DNA of 64,000 nucleotides from Coffea arabica (Eukaryota > Streptophyta > Magnoliopsida > Gentianales > Rubiaceae). Where the stretch lies: positions 42,804,287 through 42,868,286 of the forward strand of contig NC_092326.1 of NCBI RefSeq assembly GCF_036785885.1, given 5' to 3'. The notes under the pieces are model-generated. The model saw only the letters and a program-made list of their open reading frames with translations, ran no database searches and had not been told where the DNA came from. Made by a program: the position numbers and the translations under genes. How positions within the stretch are numbered: the stretch's first letter is position 1; each line of letters opens with the position of its first letter. This document shows positions 55,787 through 64,000 of this stretch, piece after piece.

Positions 55787-56928
55787 ATTTGATTTTATGG
55801 ATGATGCAGTTATTCTGTCTACAGTTTCTTGATTACCGAATACTGCTGGTCTATTTACTGATAGCACTATTGTTTACTTAGTTCCTTGACATCTGTAGTA
55901 CAAACCTTTTTCCCTTTTTCCTTTTCCTTTCTGTTGCGAGAGTTTTGGGCGAATGGCAATCATAAGCTAGCGGTCTGAAATGCAATAATATCAATTAATA
56001 ATAACTAGGGAACCCAATTTTCTTGCACATTATTACTGAAATGCAACCAAGAAATCGTACTATGGTTGGCTTAGAAATGCTAGAACTAGTACGCATTGGA
56101 TTAGTTGCTAGAGAGAGATCGTAAACGGCCATTGCATTTTGACAGAGGGATGTTAAGGAGCTTGGATTCTTGATAGCAGACCGCTACAATGGTTTCTCCG
56201 CCAACCCCGGCTGTAGGTTGTTTATTGAAAGCATGAAATGTGATGTTCGCTGGATTGCATCTTTTTGAGCTTCCATCTTCTTGAATTCTCCAGTTTTCTT
56301 CAGCTCTGAATTTCGATTTAATTCCATGATAAAATTTCAGTATGAACACCAAACTCTTACGGCAAAAACACCTTGCCTTTGATGATTCTTCATTCGAAGG
56401 GCAAAAAGTGAAAAAACCAAGAATCTTGATTGAGCAGCGAAACAGGTAAGATTGACCATCAGATCACGCTTTCATCACAACCAAGGCATGACTCTGTCCC
56501 GTGTGTGAAGAAACATTAATGCCATCAGAAGCCACTCCAACATATAGGTTGAGGGCAATTAATGGATCGGACCATTTTGATTTTTTTTTTCGCTTATTTC
56601 GTTTGGAAAACTTTGTGTGACGTTTGACAGATAAATACGCATAGAATCAAAATAAAAAACGGTGCTGCAAGCTTAATGTTTTTTTTTTTTTTCATTACAG
56701 CTTAAAAAAGGAAAAAAAAAAAAAACTCTAGAGAGGACAAAGTAGCATGATATATAGGATTCCAAATTTACAGATGAGAGGCAAGCCAGAAGAACTTCTT
56801 CAAAAACTATCCAAAGCAAACGTTAAACATTAAGCGATCAATGGTACTTAGTAGTAGCGGCAGGCACTGCATTGCCTTGCATTTTGGGTAAGGATTTAGT
56901 AGTTAGTAGAATGGATCAGTAGCAGGAG
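55787..56928. other. Convergent 3' flanks, no gene
   Basis: The Ycf33-like 3' UTR is on the left and the TPD1-like 3' UTR on the right. An 83-codon minus-strand open frame (56101-56352) has no recognisable family. Poly-T and poly-A runs lie near 56680-56725. Confidence 0.45.
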
Positions 56929-58552
56929 CTAGCAAGCAACAGATGAGACGGAGAGAGGGTAAGAGAAGGAATTGGCATACTGGAAAGTGAGAGACTCTCC
57001 GGGATTCAAAGCTTGTCCATCCTTCACAAGGCAATCATTATAACCAAGTCTCCTAAAGATTTGAGGATTTATGAGTCTGGCGGAGCTGAACCAGCCGCAA
57101 CTTAGATGAATGTTTGAGATGCTACAACTTGCTGAGTCGCACACATTTTGGACTTCAACAGTGTATGTGGGGATGCCATTGAACATGCGTTTCGTTTGAC
57201 CTTGAAAAACAAGGATGTTGTCCTTAGAACACGACGGCCCCTGACCACCAATCCGATCTGCTAAGCCCCCATCACCGCCACTGTCGCTGTCACCATCGCC
57301 GCCATAACCATCGTCATCACCGGCATCACCGATATCCTCACCTGTCCCGTTCCCTAATTAATAGTAATAAAGCAACAAATTTGTAACCAGCAATCTGAAA
57401 TGGTGCCAGTGCTCGTGAACATAGGCATATATATATATATATATATAATTATAAGCCACACCGGCCAACATGCATGACAAGTGACAACATCTAATGAAAG
57501 AGGGCTTCTTAGCCGAAGGAGACGTGAAAGAAAGATGTTTGTCGGAAATTATATACTAGTAATTAGCTAGCAGGAGTAATATGGTATGAAATAGCCGGAT
57601 AAAGCAATAAATTACCATCTGTTCTCAACGTGTTTTTATGAATCCAGTAATTACGAAGGATAAAAAAGTTGGAACAAATGAAAAATGTCACTAGCTTTTT
57701 ACAGGTGATTGTTTATGTTCCAATTATCCAAAGCATATTAATTACTACTCCAACAAGATTCAAAAAAAAAAAAAAAAGTGTGCACTAATCTCTGACCACT
57801 AAAAGCCAGTAACTTTCGAGCAGTAGAAGAAGCTTTATTTTCCTCGGAAAATGCTTGCTCTTGAATGCCATTGCAAGTTTCAATGACTGATTCCGATGCC
57901 TGATAATGATCCACAGCTGCATGCAAAAAATTTTTATCGTCAAGAAATATATATGTGCAACCTAGTCAAATTTACAAATATATATTAATAACCATTCGGT
58001 AAAAGGGGACTCAAAGTCACACAAGAAAGAAATGGGGAGGGGAAAGCTAAATGTCAAATCAGGGAACTCATAGTCCACTGTTCGATAGAGTTGGGGTTGA
58101 GAATACTTCCTAGTCCCCTACTTTAACAATTTAACATGAAGTAATAGTACGCAGACCAAGGTTTCAGATTACAAAAACTGATATTTGGTGTTGCTGAACT
58201 TCAATTAGAATCGAAGATTAAAGAGGAGTATCTTCATGTGGACCAAAGCCATCGATTGAAAGCTTCCTGAGATGGAAACGTCTTGGATCCGCAGGTGCAG
58301 GATCAGAAAAGAGCAATACACTGGTCATTAATGTAGCAGGGGATGACGATATAGAGGGATTACTGATTGCCTGATTCTGGCTAGCCGCTTCATATACATA
58401 AACTTGCACAACAAAGATAAACAACCATATAGGCCGCAGAGTTGGGAAATTAAGGACGTACCAAAGAGCAAAGGAAGAAGCATGCACGCGAAACCCAGAG
58501 CCATGCACGCCTTGCATTTAGCTGATCTACACCTGTCCACAGCAATCTTCAT
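56929..58552 (-). CDS. TPD1-like secreted cysteine-rich protein
   Basis: Three coding exons on the minus strand: 58462-58552, 57797-57916 and 56929-57353, joined in phase 1, giving 211 residues. The N-terminus includes a hydrophobic signal core (MALGFACMLLPLLF). RKLLAFSG, a motif usual near the N-terminus of TPD1-like proteins, follows. The C-terminal TPD1 domain (about 105-211) carries CSKDNILV, GIPTYTVEVQNVC, ISNIHLSCGWFSSARLINP, YNDCLVKDG and a final Cys. TPD1 is the secreted ligand of the EMS1 receptor kinase in Arabidopsis anther tapetum specification; TPD1-like paralogues have broader, poorly known roles. Residues 75-100 are an unusual Asp/Gly/Ser run. An untranslated segment upstream of the ATG follows a TAATGCAG acceptor at about 58619. 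Confidence 0.88.
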
Positions 58553-58619
58553 GGGGCCGCTATTCACTACTACTTCCCCTCGTGAATATCCTCTTAGAAC
58601 TTCTTCAAGAATTAAACCT

Positions 58620-60885
58620 GCATTATCCAGATAAACTAGTTTGAATAAGCAAAGGAGGAAATGGCAGACCAAACCTATACATATATATATAAGCAAGTCA
58701 CATAACATGTACAACATTTTTTTTTTTTGTGTGTGTTGGGCTAAACAAGAAAAAAAAAAAAGAATGTAACTCGAAAAGAAAGAAGCAAATACATCTGTGA
58801 TGAACAGAGCCAAGAATTATCAACAAAATCAAAGTATTCTATCAACTAATGGAGGAGAATATGAGTGAAAAATTGGAAGAAAAGAAATGGAGTAGTTATA
58901 TTTATGATACGTTAACTAGAGAGATTGAAAAAAGCCGACCGAGTTCTTTATTGATCAGGGAGAGACTGAGCAACGAACTTGGAAATGACACTAAGTTCTA
59001 CGGCCACTTGGAAATGCATTGATGCTTAAGTTATAGCAGTCGTAGCGAGGTGGTGGCAGTGGGAAGTGGACAGCACAAGTCGGAAAGGAAGAGCTGATCG
59101 AGGGGAGGGTGCGTAAATCGAAGGGGTTAGTGACATTTATGACGTACTAATCGGGTTGTAACACAAATTTACTGGACTACCCACGACTAAAACGGTTTGA
59201 TTTCTATTCCTGTTTTCGATGAGGTCCTTTTTTTTTTCTTAACACATTTAAAACCCACTAGTCCTATATTAATTATTCTGTGAATTCTTTGCTACATTTC
59301 AATACTTTTTTTAAAATTAATTTTATCTTTTTAAAATTTTAACATCTGAACTATATTTTGACGAGCGTCCAGTCTCGTCAGATAGACTCTTTTGAATATT
59401 ATAATCTTATTAAATTAATCGTTGACTAATGAAATAAATTTTTTTATTTTTAAATTATAGTATAAAAACTTTAAATATTTGAAAAATAAAAAATCATCAT
59501 CATTGAAACGATATACGTAAAGGAAAATGGACATAAAAAATTTTCCGTGTTTCCTGCTGCTTCCCAGTAGCAAGCGAAGCACGGCCATGGATTGATTTAC
59601 CTGCCAACGCCCACTACTCTCATTTACTGACCTGGTAACCTACCCACCACTAAAGAGTGGCGGTATGGTAGGTTCTGAGAGGATGTAAGAGGTAAATTGT
59701 GCCCCAGAATTAAATTAAGGAAAGGGAGGGAGTCAAATAACTACAGAAGTTACTACTTTGCTAGCCTAGCTGTCGCTACTCACTCACTAGCTCTCCTTAG
59801 TCTTTACCGTAACATGGTGCCGAAGAGGAAGGAAAACATAAACCAAATCTCGCTGCATTTACTCATCGATAAGATAACTAGATACGGATTCAAGCGCCCT
59901 TTTAGGTTTGTATCATGATTCCTGAGTTGACATGCATTTCTAGGACCTATATATATATACGTTGAGTATTTACATATTCATTGGAAGTCTTCAAAAAGAA
60001 GTAAGTACTATGTACGTATTGGAAGAAATCAACTTTACAGATTTGGAAGGTTGGCCATAGAAATCAACTTCAGATGATTTTCATGCATTCAAGAAAACCA
60101 ACAAGTATACAAGAGGTTTTTTGCTATTCGAAACCACAAGTTTAATAGAGGAATACTGAGAGTCATAGTAGACGAAGCGGCAGTAGAATTTAGCCTTGAA
60201 TATCAAAGGGCCTCGATTGTTACGCCTTTATTTCTTTGATAAGCTTGTTCGCAATCCTGACTTCGGTGGCCATCTGGATGTCTTTCAATTCTCATATTTT
60301 CCACAGACTTCTTCTTCCTTGATCGGTTGATCTCCTTGAGGGTTAGGCTTGTCTCGGAGAAATACTAATTAAGAACTGTAAAAAGGAAAATGTTGCGCTT
60401 TGCGTACAAGAATCTCTTTTTTTTTTTTTTTAGAAGCATTACGTACGAGAATGTTGAAGTACTAGTAGACAAAAGTACGTCATTGATATTTATGTTCCTA
60501 ACAGCACGGGGCAGGGTAACTAACATGGTCCTAGATAAATTCTAACGCATCCGTAGGAAACTTCCAATTTGAGTATGAATCTATGATTCATCTCTTAACC
60601 GAATGTTCTAAGAGATTGAATATTGGAGAATATGTAATGTGACTAAATAGCATCGTCGGGGTTCAACCATTACTGGTACATACACAGTACCATATTAGTA
60701 AATGCTCAAACTGTGCAGTGGGACTCCTCGACCTATGTTTCAATGTACTACGTTGCCAAACAAAACTGAGACCAGCAAACCTTTGGAAAGAGGAACTTTT
60801 GTCATGGAAAAAATCACCAAAAAGTCGCAATTTCCACTGCAGGACCTTTTTCTTGTGGCTTTCAACTAGAAATTTGCGAATGCAT
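58620..60885. other. TPD1-like promoter and intergenic
   Basis: No second gene recognised. The first 400 bases are the likely upstream leader and promoter of the TPD1-like gene. The rest is AT-rich with scattered short open frames that match nothing I know. Confidence 0.45.
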
Positions 60886-61395
60886 GCATGCTAACTGTGG
60901 AGGAGCCAATCTGCCATGGACACGTGTTAATTCGGACAAGCCTGTTTGGACTGACTGGGAAGCCTGTTCGAGCGTGGCCACCACGCTTCCCCGAGGGATG
61001 GGCCAAATGGGCCTATAATCCCTGGTCTTTCGGGATAAGGCTGGAGGTAGAGTTTAAAAAGGAGTCCACTCTTAGTAACTTAGTAGGGCTTATATTCCTA
61101 CGAGGAAATAACTACTAGGGACTCTATAAATACAGGGCAACGGGACCTAAGCAAGGTACACAACCACAATACGCAACACTATTATTCTCCCCATAATATC
61201 CCCACTTGTAGCCATAATTGACATGAGCGTCGAAATTACAACGGAGAGTTAGTCCCGCAGTTCATTCTCTTGCAGGTCAATTCGTGACCAATTTGCGGGT
61301 GCTAGTTCAGCTCTCCTCAGCACGAGAACATCCTTGGTGCTCTGATCGGATCGCGCTCTCAGTAGTCGCATCAATTGGCGCCGTCTGTAGGAAGT
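60886..61395 (+). mobile_element. Ty3/gypsy-like LTR remnant with primer-binding site
   Basis: It starts near GGAGGAGCCAATC and contains CTCTATAAATA (about 61123-61133) as a core promoter. It ends just before ATTGGCGCCGTCTGT (61374-61388), a primer-binding-site sequence of the TGGCGCC type common in plant gypsy elements. No gag or pol follows. The left boundary is approximate. Confidence 0.7.
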
Positions 61396-61510
61396 GACGG
61401 AATAACGTGGCTGTTACACAAAATGTCCGAGGTCATGACGCCAGCGACGTGACCTTTGGCCGAACTGACACATTCTCAAAATTCAGTCCAGATTCATCCC
61501 ACCGTTCAAA

Positions 61511-61722
61511 CACTTAGAATCCTCGGTGACATGTTTTTCTATGCAAACTCAATGCCACCAATAGAATTGCGCCAAGTATCATGTTATTATTTATACTTGT
61601 GTTAAACCAAGCCAAGTTGAATTATTAAAAAATTAAAGTGTAAATAATAACAAGACACTTGGCACAACATTATTGGTGGCATTGGATTGGCATAGAAAAC
61701 ATGTCACCGAGGATCCCAAGTG
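61511..61722. mobile_element. Nearly palindromic MITE, perfect 9-bp TSD
   Basis: A 212-bp element starting CACTTAGAATCCTCGGTGAC and ending with its inverted partner (CACCGAGGATCCCAAGTG). The arms pair for about 90 bases, leaving only a small central loop. The identical 9-mer CCGTTCAAA flanks both sides (61502-61510 and 61723-61731). The duplication length fits a Mutator-like origin, but the ends differ from the GGGATAAT group elsewhere in the window. Confidence 0.9.
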
Positions 61723-61754
61723 CCGTTCAAATGACTCTGGTCTCCAAGAGGGGC

Positions 61755-62265
61755 TAGTGTAGAGGAGCCAATCGTCCACCGACACGTGACGTTCTTTCGG
61801 GCCAATTCGGCCCAACCTATGAGGCCGTTCGATCATATGCCGAACTGGCAAGGGAGCTCCTCATTCTTCGGGATAAGGCCAGGGTTAGAGTCCAAGAAGG
61901 ACTCCGCTTCTAGTGACCCAGTAGAACTCGTATTCCAATGGAATAACTACTGTGGGGTAGTGGGATAACTTTGGACGCCCCGAAAACTATCCCTAGCAGC
62001 TCTATAAATAAGGAACAAAGGAAATCTAACAAGGTACACACACAACGCCACACAATACAATTACTTTCTCTATTCCCTCTTACTTCTCAACTGACTTCAG
62101 TGTCAGAGTTACAACGGGAAGCTGGTCCCTCTATTCGACTCATTGCAGGTAAGTTCGGGAACACACATAGAAGCTTTGTTCGGATTGTGATTTCGGCATA
62201 CTCTTCGCTAACAATCATCCCCGAGAAGAAAAGCATTCATTGACAACTGCAGATCAAGAGGATTT
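61755..62265 (+). mobile_element. Second, diverged gypsy-like LTR remnant
   Basis: Collinear with the 60886 block: GAGGAGCCAATC, CTTCGGGATAAGGC, GGAATAACTACT, CTCTATAAATA (about 62000-62010) and AAGGTACACA occur in the same order and spacing, but overall identity looks only moderate. So this is not a recent LTR pair of one element. Boundaries are approximate. Confidence 0.65.
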
Positions 62266-64000
62266 CATTGGCTGATATACACGTGTCTACGGTCATGTTT
62301 TCAAATTAATGGGGGAACCGAACCATGAATGAATACGTGCTGTACTACGTACCAATTTTTATTTTTATTTTTTTTGTAACGTCGTCCTTCAAACTTAATT
62401 AAGACGCCAAAACAGCATTCTTTGGGCGTGATTGATCGTTAAATACTGAGAGTTGATGTAGTTGGCATATATACGGTAAGAACTGTTTTAGAATTTGCTA
62501 GGCCTGGACACGATAGATTAGATTTGCCCCGCTATATACATATATATGTTGTTTTGTGACGACGCGTGTGAATTGAGAACAGTGACTGTAAAGGCTCTGT
62601 GAACTAGAGCTTTGAAGCGTGTGCTTGCTTCATGCACGCTAACACGTACGTTAAGCTGGGCGTGTTGAGCGGCTAGCTACTGTGGGCATGCGCTGTGGCC
62701 TCCTCCACCCTCGTCCTGTTCAATTCAATGAGTTTTAATGACCGGCGGCGACAAAAATATATGAATGGAAACACTAACAATAGTCAGTTCCTTCATATCT
62801 AACTAATAATAATAACTACTAGTCAAGGACACATAATTAATTGAGAAATATTTGATATTAATATATTTAATTCAAAAAATAAATTTATCAATTATTACTT
62901 TGAATAAATGTATAAGCATCATCATTAGGGCCAGGCCGCCTCGATCTCAACCTACTCTGTGCAAGATTGAGATTGAACCTTATTCAAACTAAAACTCGGT
63001 CGACTTAAGCTTCAATATTATGTCCGATCTCAATATGAGTTGAGCTCGATGGTATCATATTGTTTCTTCTCTTCTGTTAATTATTAAGCTTATAGATGTT
63101 CTTTGTGTGAAATGAAGTTGTGGAATTCAAAAAAAAGTTGTGGAATTCAAATGTGTGCTGAACTTTGGTTTATATTCCAGCTCGGTCGGCATTTATACAT
63201 GGTTACTGGAATAAACTTGCGACAAAACAAGAAAATCATTAGATATATATGAGAAGGGGGAATAAAATCATTAGATATAAGGGTTTGAGTCTTACAAATG
63301 GACTAGAGAAAAGAAAGAGTTCGAAGGCGGAATAAAAATTCACAGAGTCGCATATATAACTACTGTGACATTTCTCTGCCTCCTAGGGTATATTGTCATG
63401 GAAATGAATGAGTTATAGCCCAAATATAAAATAATTGTAAGCCGTGTGTGAGCTGAAGAATGCATGATGCACCTTTTAATGTGATTTGAGGTCGGGCTCA
63501 TTGCTTACCAAGAGACTGTAGAGTCCAGTTAAGAGGCTTAGGAAGGAAGGAGTAGTTGCCAATGCCAGCCTGATGGATCCCAAAGTTAACAACACTTCGA
63601 TGATCAGCAGCCGATCCATGTCTGGAATTGATGCAGGGAAGGTACCTTGGCACGCAGCACTCATTCGCATAACTTGTTACTCGTCTGTTTCGTTTCCTGC
63701 CTCCTTGGAACTAACAATGGAAATATTTTTGGATGATGATTTGTTTCAATTTAATTTGTCTCCAAATTAAACAATGCAGCACTATTCATACGTTCTAATT
63801 AACTAAGGAAAAATTTTTTTTTTAATAAAAAGTTGATACAAGAAGGAACCAAGCCCATATGCCTTTATGCGCATGTACATACACACTTTCTGGGTAAGAC
63901 ATAGCTAAATGCTAGCTACAGCGACTGAGAAAATTGGAGGAAAAGCATTGTGGTGGAATCAAACATTCGGGTCCCCATCGGACTGCAGTGGGAAATATTC
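62266..64000. other. Intergenic, no supported gene
   Basis: AT-rich. A minus-strand open frame (about 63514-63661) ends in a possible donor CTCTTGGTAAGC, but its translation matches no family I recognise. Confidence 0.4.

Noticed and set aside
56101-56352. 83-codon minus-strand frame between the Ycf33-like and TPD1-like genes
   Set aside because: No recognisable domain, no clear splice partners, likely chance.
58218-58461. Open frame continuing past the TPD1-like signal exon, ending FGPHEDTPL
   Set aside because: The CTCTTTG/GTACGT donor joined to the exon at 57916 keeps frame and gives a coherent TPD1-like protein. The continuation is intron, though a retained-intron short secreted peptide cannot be excluded.
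60160-60420. Possible gene remnant in the 3' intergenic region
   Set aside because: No continuous frame, motif or splice structure supports it.
63476-63670. Minus-strand frame with a possible donor near the right edge
   Set aside because: The translation matches nothing known and no partner exon is found in the window.
1-64000. CRISPR arrays, operons, bacterial-type defence or biosynthetic gene sets
   Set aside because: The window is plant nuclear DNA with spliced genes. Regular spaced repeats of the CRISPR type are absent, and the two P450 remnants are both broken, so they do not form a working metabolic cluster.

Overview
This is a plant nuclear genome window, almost certainly from a dicot. 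It shows spliced genes with GT-AG introns, plant-specific families (CASPL, TPD1, a Ycf33-like nuclear gene, CYP71-type P450), AT-rich intergenic DNA, and LTR retrotransposons and short inverted-repeat elements. I cannot name the species from sequence alone. Gene models were spliced by eye; every complete model below sums to a whole number of codons.

The left part (1-17 kb) is gene-rich. It has the last exon of a CASP-like membrane protein (+), then an 11-exon NAR1 gene for cytosolic Fe-S assembly (+). A plastid tRNA-Val remnant, small inverted-repeat elements and a tiny SERP1/RAMP4-type ER protein gene (+) follow. A 5-exon coiled-coil gene of unknown function (-) closes this part; its last exon has a decayed tandem copy beside it.

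The middle (17.6-38.4 kb) is a transposon-dominated island. A CYP71-type P450 pseudogene (-) is split by a 4.5 kb non-coding LTR retrotransposon with 5-bp target duplications. A second P450 survives only as a promoter-proximal fragment (+) fused to a truncated Ty1/copia element (-), which itself carries a 2.8 kb solo LTR. Mutator-type long-inverted-repeat elements with perfect or near-perfect 9-bp target duplications, a hAT-type element with an 8-bp duplication, and a small MITE lie among them.

The right part (38.9-58.6 kb) is gene-rich again: ADA2b (13 exons, +), a BAH/Agenet chromatin-reader gene (-) with a 4.6 kb first coding intron, an intronless Ycf33-like plastid-targeted protein (+), and a TPD1-like secreted cysteine-rich protein (-) with an Asp/Gly-rich insert. 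The final 5 kb has two diverged Ty3/gypsy-like LTR remnants around a nearly palindromic element with a 9-bp duplication, and no gene I can support.

The genes are independent eukaryotic units. The link between them is the contrast between intact housekeeping or chromatin genes at the edges and broken P450 genes within the repeat island. I found no convincing unknown multi-gene system. The most informative features are the exact transposon footprints and the nested insertion history.
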